Shown here: piece by piece, positions 55,005 through 64,000 of the stretch
Position numbering within the stretch: the first letter of the stretch is position 1
Layout of the letters: every line of letters begins with the position of its first letter
NCBI GenBank assembly: GCA_035578175.1
Contig: JAQMRL010000008.1
Coordinates: forward strand, 11,886,463 to 11,950,462
Length of the DNA: 64,000 bases
Direction: 5' to 3'
Source: Catonia carolina
Lineage: Eukaryota; Arthropoda; Insecta; Hemiptera; Achilidae
Position numbers and translations under genes: made by a program
Notes under the pieces: generated by a model
Databases searched by the model: none
What the model saw: only the letters and a program-made list of their open reading frames with translations
What the model was told of the DNA's origin: nothing

Positions 55005-55140
55005 TCTTCAAAATCAAGTTTTCACCAAAAATACACGTTTTAAGATCCCCTGAACAAAAAAACATGTTCTTACTGATATCTGATTGTGAACAGAATATCT
55101 CAAGAACGGAACATCGTACGAACTTGAAACTTAAGCAGCT
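55005..55140 (+). repeat. R2 fragment without microsatellite
   Basis: AATCAAGTTTTCACC, CACGTTTTAAGATCCCCTG, AACATGTTCTTACTGA, then AATATCTCAAGAACGGAAC. The TG run is absent. Confidence 0.75.
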
Positions 55141-55156
55141 TATAGACGAGAACACT

Positions 55157-55553
55157 ACCCAAAACAGACAGGTGGATTGTCAAATTATTTACACTTAATC
55201 TGTTCGTTACACGGCTAAAATAAATAGTTCTGTTTCTTATCACATGGTCAGCCAATTAAATGACTGAATCATTTAAGAACAGAAGAGGTAGAGGTGTAAA
55301 AGACACTAATCAGAGTTATCTCCTCTGAAAGTAATGAATTTCATTAGACAGCCAGACCCTGTGGTGAATGAAGTGAAGGTGTCATTTACAGAGTGAGAAA
55401 TATGTGCTTTTCAGAGAGCCCGGCATGCTGATAAGCGTACTTTTACATTCAGTGAGGAAGGCAGTGGTAAACCACCTCACTCCTCGTTTTAATTAGTAAA
55501 ATCTATATAGGTTCAAACCATTCTTTTGGCTGATGATCTAAACAACAACAACA
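55157..55553 (+). repeat. R1 copy, full length
   Basis: AAAACAGACAGGTGGATTG to GATCTAAACAACAACAACA. The frame is lost by substitutions. Confidence 0.9.
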
Positions 55554-55827
55554 GACGGGACGGTATGAAGGTCAGAACTGGCTGGTGGGTACTTGCTGCC
55601 TACTTACCCCGTGTGTAGGGGTACCGGCCTCTCCAGTGGCCAGTAGCAACTGGCTTCTCCAGTAATATTGGAACCGGCCGGTGGAGCGGCAAGTAGTAGG
55701 TCACGTGACCTGACGGCCAGTAATTGCCGTGTATGTAGGGTTACATGCCAGTAAGTGTATTGGCGGCCAATAACTGACAGCCCAGATCTGGCCTTCATAC
55801 TGGCCCCGTCTATGAGGTGCTTTAAGG
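55554..55827. other. GC-richer low-copy stretch
   Basis: ACTGGCTGGTGGG, ACCGGCCTCTCCAGTGGCC and GAACCGGCCGGTGGAG motifs. It has an unusual internal repetition of GGCC-AGTA-type units but no recognised gene. Confidence 0.4.
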
Positions 55828-56540
55828 TAGGATCCACTACCGAACCCGGCACCAACAATTTTCATCAAAATCGGTCAACCAGAAGTAGTAATATATTTTT
55901 GTGCAATTTTTCACAGGTTTTCTCAAGAACTGCTCCTACGATTTCATTTAAAATCGCTTCATGTACTACATTTTAATGCTCTATAAGATAGGGTAAGCGC
56001 CAGGTTCTGCTGAAATTCTTGGGGTGCCTGTGCTCTCGTAATTTTTTTTAGAAATTATGGCCTTAATATGGATTCCACAACAAACGTGTTTACCTACAAC
56101 CTAAGTTGTGGAACATTAAAATACCTAAAACTTTAAACTTATTTTGTACAACGCTTAGTTTAGCGTCAGTTGTTGTTTTCTGTATTTTTTCATAAGAAAC
56201 GGTAAAAAATAGGATTATTTTAAAGATTACAGCATTAGTATGCTTTCAACGACAAAAATGTATATAGGCCAAATCAAAGTTACAGAACATTAACAAATTT
56301 ACAGCTTTTAATTTTTTAAGTATTTTTATACAAGGTTTAGTTTAGAATTAAAATTAGAGTTTTTCCGTATTTTCTAGTAGAACAGAGGTTCATTTTCATT
56401 TTGCGTCATTCACTGATGATGATTAAAATTAAGTTATTTTTTCATTTTACATTGTTTACTAACGATTAAACATTGGGTATATTGTTCATTATTTACATTG
56501 GGAGGTAGAAGTCGTGTGAGTGTTTCACACTAGAATTTTA
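55828..56540 (+). repeat. R2 copy, left end missing
   Basis: GATCCACTACCGAACCCGGC through ATTTTGCGTCATTCAC to GAGTGTTTCACACTAGAATT; a diverged subfamily. Confidence 0.82.
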
Positions 56541-56554
56541 GTTGTATTTTTTTT

Positions 56555-56727
56555 TTTTTTTTGGTTTAACGTCCGACTGTTTTGCAAACTGCTGCTAATG
56601 CAGACGGTGAAGGATGAAATGAATTTTTTTTAACGTATGAAAAAATGCCATGTCCGAGTGGGATTCGAACCCAAGACCGCGTGATGAGAGGCGAGCACGT
56701 TACCAACATCGCCAACGCGGCCGGCAT
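56555..56727 (-). repeat. tS1 SINE
   Basis: T tail, GGTTTAACGTCCGACTG, CTGCTAATGCAGAC, TGGGATTCGAACCCA and the head complement CGCCAACGCGGCCGGC. Confidence 0.9.
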
Positions 56728-56734
56728 AGTTATA

Positions 56735-57655
56735 GGGTGATTCAAAAAGAGCGCCGGTTTTGATATATCAAATTAAGAGATTTCTTTTATTGAAAAACTG
56801 AAAATAAATACATCAACAAGTTCATCTTACCTTCCGATTTTATGTATGAAAAATGATGTCATGCATGTGTCCTCCTCAACTGCGCTGGCGCGCATCAACT
56901 CTGTCCATGAAATTGGATATAACTGCGCGACAAGTTTCGACTTCCATTTGCCCGATAACCCGTCGAATTTCCTCCTTCAAGTCATTGATGTTTCGGGGTT
57001 ATTGGTATACACCAATGACTTCAGGTGACCCCAAAGATGAAAGTCACAAGGCGTCAATTTTGTTTGCGAAGGTGTCATCATCCTGCCATCTCTTCTGGTG
57101 GTCTGCCACTTTCAAATGTTGCGTCAACTGAATTTTATACGGGTGATATTGGAGATCGTATCGAAGAATTATCCGTACAGAAGAACATCGTAAACCCAAT
57201 TGTTGAGAACGGCGACGTATTGATTTTGCTGGGCTAACAGCCACACTGTCACGAACCAACGCAACGTTCAGCTCAGTTCGGCCAGAACGACGACGTCCAG
57301 AACTTTCAAGGTCGACTGTTGAACCCGCCTCAAAAAACTTTTTCATGAGCCTGCGAACTGTTGATTCATTCGGTGCTTCATTACGTCCTAGAGTACCGCG
57401 AAGTCGCCTGACAGTAGCCGCATAACTCTCTCCACTCTGGTAAAATGTTTTGACGATTAACACTCGTTGTGCAATAGTAAACTTCTCCATGGTTAGACAC
57501 AGACTGCGAGAGTACTACACTGCGAACAAGAGAAACTACAACTGAATCGTCAATCGGAATGTTCTCCGAAATAGAAATGAGGTCTAACAATGTTGCCAAC
57601 CGATAAACAAAAATTTACCAGCCGTTTAAAAACCGGCGCTCTTTTTGAATCACCC
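56735..57655. mobile_element. Rosa-like DD41D mariner, deleted (copy 2)
   Basis: Inverted ends GGGTGATTCAAAAAGAGCGC / complement, beside TA. The minus strand carries the transposase start (57044-57490), ending soon after LTQHLKVADHQKRWQ, where the central catalytic part is deleted. Beyond it (56850-57030) are broken remains of the C-terminal region. Confidence 0.9.
57044..57490 (-). pseudogene. DD41D transposase N-terminal half
   Basis: MEKFTIAQRVLIVKTFYQSG, VRRLRGTLGRNEAPNESTVR and KSIRRRSQQLGLRCSSVRII: two helix-turn-helix units of a paired-like DNA-binding domain. Codons after QKRWQ come from a deletion junction. All catalytic Asp residues are missing. Confidence 0.85.
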
Positions 57656-58057
57656 GTTAGTTGTGTGTAGGTAGGCTACTTCTGTAGTAGTTCTAAAGTT
57701 GGAAAGCCGAGTTAATTGCTCAGTGAATTACAATCTAATTGAAACATTACATTTATATGATGGAAATTTACCCCGTTAAAATGAACGCACGTACTACGTG
57801 CATATATATTATGTGGTGTGCATCTGATGGAATGCTTTTCTGATAACTTAACGTTTAATTAATTCTGATTAGTACTCAAACGAATGTTCATTGCATTCAA
57901 TTAATCAATTTATCAATAATCATCAACCTTTTAAATTATAGACTACCAAATATTTAATCATTTTTACGGGTTTCAAATGGTAAAATATTTGTTTTTTTTT
58001 ATTTATTTTTAAAATGTTAGATGGATTTTGTGAGAGATTGAAAAATACAGTTACTAA
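57656..58057. other. No feature seen
   Basis: Unique AT-rich spacer between two rosa-like elements. Confidence 0.45.
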
Positions 58058-58800
58058 AGGGTGATTCAAAAAGAGTGCCGGTTTTTAAACGGCTGGTAAA
58101 TGTTTGTTTATTGGTTGGCAACATTGTTTGACCTCATTTCTATTTTGGAGAACATTCCGATTGACGATTCAGTTGTAGTTTCTCTTGTTCGCAGTGTAGT
58201 ACTCTCGCAGTCTGTGTCTAACCATGGAGAAGTTTACTATTGCGCAACGAGTGTTAATCGTCAAAACATTTTACCAGAGTGGAGAGAGTTATGCGGCTAT
58301 TGTCAGGCGACTTCGCGGTACTCTAGGACGTAATGAAGCACCGAATGAATCAACAGTTCGCAGGCTCATGAAAAAGTTTTTTGAGACTGGTTCAACAGTC
58401 GACCTTAAAAGTTCTGGACGTCGTCGTTCTGGCCAAACTGAGCAGAACGTTGCGTTGGTTCGTGACAGTGTGGCTGTTAGCCCTTGTGACTTTCCTCTTT
58501 GGGGTCATCTGAAGTCATTGGTGTATGCCAATAAACCCCGAAACATCAATGACTTGAAGGAGGAAATTCGACGGGTTATCGGGCAAATGGAAGTCGAAAC
58601 TTGTCGTGCAGTAATATCCAATTTCATGGACAGAGTTGATGCGTGCCAGCGCAGTAGAGGAGGACACATGCATGACATCATTTTTCATACATAAAATCGG
58701 AAGGAAAGATGAACTTGTTGATGTATTTTTTTTCAGTTTTTCAATAAAATAAATCTCTTAATTTGATATATCAAAACCGGCGCTCTTTTTGAATCACCCT
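58058..58800. mobile_element. Rosa-like DD41D mariner, deleted (copy 3)
   Basis: 743 bp with the same terminal repeats (GGGTGATTCAAAAAGAG and its inverse), opposite orientation to copy 2. Encodes one intact short protein. Confidence 0.92.
58224..58694 (+). CDS. 156-residue transposase derivative: DNA-binding domain fused to C-terminus
   Basis: Starts MEKFTIAQRVLIVKTFYQSG with the first helix-turn-helix (ESTVRRLMKKFFE), the GRRRSG linker and NVALVRDSVAVSP. An in-frame deletion then joins directly to CDFPLWGHLKSLVYANKP, IRRVIGQMEVETCRAVISNF and RGGHMHDIIFHT. The second helix-turn-helix and the first two catalytic Asp are gone; only the region at the third Asp remains (CDFPLW). Such a protein could still bind the terminal repeats but not cut, as shown for KP-type P-element repressors in Drosophila. 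That role here is inference. It could also be a neutral deletion product. Confidence 0.8.
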   Translation: MEKFTIAQRVLIVKTFYQSGESYAAIVRRLRGTLGRNEAPNESTVRRLMKKFFETGSTVDLKSSGRRRSGQTEQNVALVRDSVAVSPCDFPLWGHLKSLVYANKPRNINDLKEEIRRVIGQMEVETCRAVISNFMDRVDACQRSRGGHMHDIIFHT

Positions 58801-58941
58801 ATATAAAAAAAATTTAGTTACTTAATGAGAGTAGGTACGAATTTTTTTTCAAATATTCGATAGGACTTTCAATAAAAAAATCTGGTGTTAAACACATGAC
58901 TGATTTTCTTATGCCAATGTAAATAATAAAACATAATAACC

Positions 58942-59286
58942 TACAGTTGAGCCGTTCTTAGTTTGCTCCTACTGTCAACTAACAAAAGCCAGCTACTACA
59001 GGGTGCACGCTAGAGTCTGAGACTTTACGGATGTCGTATTCCTATTTAGTTAACTATTTTTTAAATTGTGAGTACTTAAAGTACTAACAACATCAGACAT
59101 GATATGATGTAGGCCTAACAATTTCATTTAGAAAAATACTTTTAAAAGTATTTTCTATTTAAATACTTTTGAAAGTATTTTGTTGTTACTTTATAATCAG
59201 CGTGTACACGTTTTGATGTAATGCGCATGCTCAGTGACGTCATTGTTTGTTTTCATTAGGAGCAAACTTAGAGAGGCTGGACTATA
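58942..59286. mobile_element. MITE-2 copy C with perfect CRE
   Basis: TACAGTTGAGCCGTTCTTAG to GAGAGGCTGGACTATA. TGACGTCA at 59235-59242 beside GCGCATGC; orientation opposite to copy A. Confidence 0.88.
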
Positions 59287-59601
59287 TTCTTAATCATTAG
59301 AACGCAACGTAATGACAAAAACATAACCTAATTTTAAACATGAGTGAATGACGTAAAATGAAAAACTTAATCTATTCGATTTAAAAATACAGGGAATCAC
59401 TAATTGACGCTAAATTAAGTTCTGTAAAAGAAAATGCTTGAAATAAAAGTTGTAGAATTTTTATTTTCCTATATATTTATTAAATTATATTACACTTTTG
59501 TCGTAAATTCATAATCAGGCTCCGCATTATTAAAAACTCATTTTTTATACCAATTTAAAATAGCTAAATACAGAAAAATCACTAATGGACTCTAAACTAA
59601 G

Positions 59602-59765
59602 CGGCCGGCCTGTTGGCATAGTGGTTAGCGCAACTGGCTTCTACGCCGGAGTCCCAGGTTCGATTCTTAGTCAGGTGTGGCATTTTTCATCACTCATCTT
59701 CATCTGTCATCCTTTCCACTGTCTGCATTAGCAGCAATTGTTAAACATTCAGACGCAAAAAAAAC
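59602..59765 (+). repeat. tS1 SINE inside R2
   Basis: GCGGCCGGCCTGTTGGCATA, B-box AGGTTCGATTCTT, TCTGCATTAGCAGC, CAGACGC and an A tail. Confidence 0.87.
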
Positions 59766-60162
59766 AGCGTAGAAAAAATGTTTGAAATAAAACAACTAAC
59801 TTATACAGTTAATATACACTTTTTCTCTGAATTATGCATTTTAGAGCAATATTAAGGCCACAATCTTAAAGAAGCCATTTTATTAGCACGAGAGCACCGT
59901 CTCCCTTACAATTTTAACCGACATGGCGCTTAACCGTCTTGCAGATCATGAATAAAACATGTAGTACGTTAGTCGATTTTTAGAAAAATCGTAGGAGCCG
60001 TTTTTAAGGGGAGACTGTATGATGGTTTTGACTGAAAATTTTGATTTCCGGTTTTCTGTTTTTCAATAGCTTAGACCTAGATCTACCATAAAAACATTAA
60101 ATTACGACAAAAAATTATTTTAATGAAAAAAATTAAGTTTTTATCAGGTAAAAAAATTTGGT

Positions 60163-60275
60163 AGACCCTTAAAATTTGTAGACCGTGTTGAAAGATATGT
60201 TATGAATATACTTTATGCGGAACTGTGTGTACACGTAGAGCAAGAGTTGTGCCAGTTCCAATTGTTCACAGTATA
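60163..60275 (+). repeat. Repeat L copy 3
   Basis: AAAATTTGTAGACCGTGTTG and CTTTATGCGGAACTGTGTGT as in 32795 and 43665. Confidence 0.65.
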
Positions 60276-60277
60276 CA

Positions 60278-60565
60278 AGGATTTAAGAACAGGAGAGGTA
60301 GAGGTTTAAAATACACTAATAAGAGTTATCTCCTCTGAGAGTAATGAATTTCATTATACAACAAGATGATACTGTGGTTAATGAAGTGAAGGTATCAATA
60401 GTAGTGTGGAAAGTAGATACTTTTCAGAGGGCCCGGTATGCTGATAAGCATACTTTTCCACTCAGTGAAGAAGGCAATCGTAAACCACCTCACTTCTCGT
60501 TTTACTTAGTAAAACCTCTAAAGTATCAAACTAGCCTTTCGGCTGACGACCTTTACAACAACCAA
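60278..60565 (+). repeat. R1 copy, 5' truncated, open frame kept
   Basis: GATTTAAGAACAGGAGAGGT to GACGACCTTTACAACAACC. The R1 frame is open at 60344-60568 with one extra codon near its start. Confidence 0.87.
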
Positions 60566-61575
60566 TAATTAATATAGGGCAAGAGAAAGTAAAAATCTGG
60601 TGTGAAACACTCACACGACTTTCTCTTGCCAATGCAAATAATTAACCATAAACCTATCATTAGTAATAAATCATTAGAAATAAACAAAAAACTAACCTCA
60701 ATAAACATAACCTAATTTTAATCATGAGTGAAAGACGCAAAATAAAAATCAACCTCAGTTTGGCTTGAAAATACGGAAAATCACTCTTTCACACTAAACT
60801 AGGCTCTATAGAGAAAAATGCTTTAAATAAAAGTTGTACATCTTTTAATTTCCTATAAATTCGATTATATACACTTTTGTCGTAAAATGCATACTAAGAC
60901 CGAAATTGGAAAAAATTGATTTTTCACACGTTTTCGTGAGAAAAAAAACAGAAAATCGCTAATTACCGCTAAACTAAGCGTTATACAAAAATATGTTTTA
61001 AAAAAAGTTGTAGGATTTTAAATTCTCTACTTTTTTACTACATACATTTTGCGCTAAAATGCATATTACAGCCGCAATCTTAAAAAAACAATATTTTTAC
61101 ATGAAAACAGCCTCACCAAGAATTTCAGCAAACATGGCGCCTACCCTATCTTGTAGAGCATAAAAAATTTATTAAACAAGATGATTTAAAAAAATCGTAG
61201 AACCCGTTTTTGAGAAAATTGCAAAAAAGTGAAAAATTACACGAATAAACTATTACTTCCGGTTGACCAATTCTGATAGAATGTTCGTGTCGGGTCCGGT
61301 AGTGTTATGTAACTTAAGTTTCAAGTTCGTACGATGTTCTGTTCTTGAGATATTCTGTATACACACACGCACGCGCGCGCGCGCACACACACACATACAC
61401 ACACACACACACGCGCGCGCGCAGACATACACACAGACCAATCGCTAAAAACATGTTTTTTGGGTTCAGGGGGTCTGTAAACGTGTAGATCCGGTGAAAA
61501 CTCGATTTCAAAAAATCGACATGAAAACAATACTTTCCTTCCTATGTATTAATATAGGGCAAGAGAAAGTCAAAA
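60566..61575 (-). repeat. R2 full-length copy plus abutting R2 end (tandem junction)
   Basis: 60566-60591 is the left end of one R2 (GGCAAGAGAAAGTAAAAA), joined without spacer to the right end of the next (AAATCTGGTGTGAAACACTC). That second copy runs to GGGCAAGAGAAAGTC at 61573. CA/CG microsatellite at 61362-61440. Confidence 0.9.
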
Positions 61576-62362
61576 TCAAGAATTGGAGTTCACGTTATAT
61601 TAACGACCTGACAAAAAAAGATCGAAATTGTTTATAAACGTAAAAAAGAAAATGCTTTCAACATTCCAATGTTGAAATGTACTACTGTACGACTTGGTCT
61701 AATTTCAACAATGAATATAATTTCGACTCGAATAACTTTGAAAGCAAGACGATGAAGTAGTAGAGAATAACCGAGGACGGAGGTGACGGGGGACGTATAC
61801 TTTTCAAATTCAATAAACTTCATTGTTTTTAACTGACTCCGCATAAAAATTCACCATCTCAAAATGTTTCCAGTGAAATGAATTTCGCTCTCATTTCGTT
61901 CTCTCACATAAACCAAAAATTATCCATTTATACTTTTCCACTGTCGACGACTGTTACAAATTCCCTTCTTTTACTTAAAGGCTTTACTATTATTGAGTTT
62001 TCATGTTAATGGAATGTAAATGACAGTATGAATTTCTTAAAATATTACTTTTGTTTGAAAATATTCGTTGTACTTTTCTCTCACTGCTTCTGATGGTAAG
62101 TTATATCAATGATAAACATCAAAAGCTAAAAAATGTAATTTATTCTTTATGTTTTTTTTCTCCATTTTACGTACCTATACAATACGCCTTTCCCACAGAC
62201 ATGCTGTTATTGATATTTAGGAATCACACTAGACAAAAGACGTAGGCCTACTTGGAAACCTCACTTATCACTAACGACGAATAGTATCACACAGGACAAA
62301 ATGCCTGTTACAGTTTAATAGGTGGACATTCCTCTCTCTCTCCCTTTGTCGGAGAAATTGAA
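61576..62362. other. No feature seen
   Basis: Unique-looking sequence; no supported gene or repeat. Confidence 0.45.
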
Positions 62363-62460
62363 GATACGAGGGATGGCTATTAAATAACGAGACTGACGTA
62401 AAAAATTTAATTTTAATTTTATACATAATCACTTATTGTCACCTTCAATGTACACTCCTC
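62363..62460 (-). pseudogene. M2 mariner 3' terminal fragment
   Basis: TACGAGGGATGGCTATTAAA and ATAATCACTTATTGTCACCT, the complement of the M2 3' end. It is joined to R2 sequence at 62460. Confidence 0.75.
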
Positions 62461-62562
62461 GTGAAAACGTGTAGTTCCGGTGAAAACTCGATTTCGAAAA
62501 ATCGACATGAAAACAATACTTTCCTTCCTATATATATTCATATAGGGAAGAGAAAGTAAAAC
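62460..62562 (-). repeat. R2 left-end fragment, minus
   Basis: GTGAAAACGTGTAG to GGGAAGAGAAAGTAAAA. Confidence 0.82.
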
Positions 62563-62564
62563 AA

Positions 62565-62800
62565 TTTACAACATTTAATGAGTGTATTTTATTTTGTACC
62601 GAGTCTAGTTTAGGGTCAATTAGTATATTTTCATATTTTTAAGTCGAAGAAAGGTTGATTTTCATTTCACGTAATGCACTCATGATTAAAATTAGGTTAT
62701 GTTTTCTATTTAATTTTGTACTTATAATTAAACATAGGTTGTATTGTTAATTATCTACATTGGCAAGTAAAGGTGTGAGTGTTTAACTCCAGAATTTTTT
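62565..62800 (+). repeat. R2-like right-end fragment
   Basis: TTGATTTTCATTTCACG, ATGATTAAAATTAGGTTATG and TTGGCAAGTAAAGGTGTGAG. Confidence 0.75.
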
Positions 62801-63540
62801 ATTTTCCTTGGATTTGAAGGATGCACGTTCATTGTCTTCCTTATTAATTTATATTTTGAGTATTGTCTCAAAGAAAGCTCATTATCGCAATTTTTATAAT
62901 AATAAACTATCACTTTATATATTTGGTGAAAGTTAATTCTAAATTTCACATCCGTCTAAAAAAGAAACTAATTTTTAAAAAGCGTTTGAAGTTTGAATCA
63001 TTTTTCTTTATTCTCCCAACGTCTGTTCGATTATTTTTATCATCAATTTAAACTCGGATTTTTCTGTGAAATTTATGAAAGCTGGCTTTATTCGGGTTGG
63101 TTTGATGTAAGCACTCGTTTTTAATGGGTTTTTCAAAATGGCTTGTGTATTTGAAGGTTTAATGATTTTTCTTTATTTATTTGGAAATTTTATTCAAACA
63201 GACAGAAGTTTCTAAAAGTGAAAGCTAGGACTTATTTACAGCAGTTTTAGCTTAATTATTATTTTAGAATATCAGTCGGTTTTTTCTCATAGTTATGTTG
63301 GGTAGTAGAATTATCACCCTCGTTTATTACTGGCATCAGTTCAATTTCGATTGAGCGTTTATATGACATTCTTGGTTCCATTCCCTGATTTTGTAGTAGG
63401 ATTTTAACCTTCCGTTAATTAATTGCAATAAGTATTTTAAGAAAGATACTAGTTTCTCAGAAATTAATTCAATTGGACATGTGACTTCGTACATTTTAAT
63501 TTGTTAATGTGTTTAATGTGCTGTGTTGTTGCATTTGTAC
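62801..63540. other. No feature seen
   Basis: AT-rich, no supported gene. Confidence 0.45.
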
Positions 63541-64000
63541 GATTTTTTTTTACAATCGCCTCATTTAATACACTCAGTGTGGTCTACATGATAGTGTAAG
63601 CGCCATGTCTGCTGAAATTCTTGGAAAGGCTGTGCCCTCGAAGAAAAAAATGTTTTTTTTCTTTTAAAAATGCGGCCTTATTAGCGTTCTAGGTTAAAAT
63701 TGTATGTAACCAAAGTTGTACAACATTTAAAAACTTACAACTTTTATTTCAAACATGTTTTTGTACAATGCTTAGTTTAGCGGTAATTAGTGATTTTCTG
63801 CTTTGTTCATGAAAATTTGTAATAAATCATGGGATTTTTTATGATTGCGGCCTTAGTATGCATTTTACGACAAAAATAATTTATGTAATTAAAGTTATAG
63901 CAATTAAAAAAAAATTACAACATTTAATGATGAGTGCATTTTGTTTTAAAGAGCTTAGTTTACCGTCAATTAGTGATGTTCTGTATTTTGAACAAAATCT
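63541..64000 (+). repeat. R2-like copy running off the window
   Basis: ACAATCGCCTCATTTAATAC, GCGCCATGTCTGCTGAAATT, AACATGTTTTTGTACAATGC and CTTAGTTTAGCGGTAATTAG in R2 order; continues past 64000. Confidence 0.85.

Larger units (their letters stand above)
58868..60010 (-). repeat. R2-like diverged copy with two nested elements
   Basis: AAATCTGGTGTTAAACACAT at 58868. It continues after MITE-2 (59287) with ATAACCTAATTTTAAACATG, and after the tS1 (59766) to ACATGGCGCTTAACC and TTTTTAGAAAAATCGTAGG. Confidence 0.75.

Overview
This window is animal nuclear DNA, most likely from an insect with a large, AT-rich, transposon-laden genome. The codons, GT-AG introns, tRNA-derived SINEs, mariner elements and TATA-Inr promoter signature all fit an arthropod; I cannot place it in an order from sequence alone (Hemiptera is a guess). 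There are no operons, CRISPR arrays or rRNA genes.

The only host gene I can support is an arrestin on the minus strand, spread over about 38 kb. Six internal/terminal coding exons (38449-38584, 11320-11469, 9938-10085, 8687-9027, 5986-6261, 3125-3346) join in frame with consensus splice sites. A 20-nt candidate first coding exon lies at 41073-41092. The assembled product is 430 residues. It keeps the arrestin fold signatures (VFKK, FRYGRED, HRRSTV, VSYYVK, PFTLMH), carries a proline/threonine-rich insertion between the N and C domains, and has an altered lariat loop. After the TGA stop the same frame stays open for 68 more codons with coding-like composition to a second TGA, so stop-codon readthrough is a live possibility. 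Intron 2 is 27 kb and made mostly of transposable elements.

Repeats fill most of the rest, often nested. R1 is a ~395-bp SINE-like repeat with 10-13 bp target duplications and a CAA-rich end (20 copies or fragments). R2 is a ~0.95-kb repeat with ends ACTTTCTCTTGCC / GGCAAGAGAAAGT and an internal TG microsatellite (25 copies or fragments). tS1, tS2 and tS3 are three families of tRNA-derived SINEs. There are several MITEs (Tc1/mariner-like with TA duplications, one pogo-like, one hAT with an 8-bp duplication), a very long foldback palindrome at 33937-35002 abutting a second one at 35005-35201, and several non-LTR retrotransposon copies, the best at 14076-17650 (full length, 10-bp target duplication, two nonsense codons).

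Mariner-type transposons include a nearly intact DD34D element with 43-bp identical terminal repeats (27308-28654), fragments of a second DD34D family (10868, 28808, 39366, 62363) and three rosa-like DD41D elements (40045-41028, 56735-57655, 58058-58800). The last encodes an intact 156-residue protein that keeps the DNA-binding domain but has lost the catalytic core in frame.

From 41 kb to 64 kb I see no host coding sequence; this is the 5' flank or first intron of the arrestin gene, or intergenic DNA.
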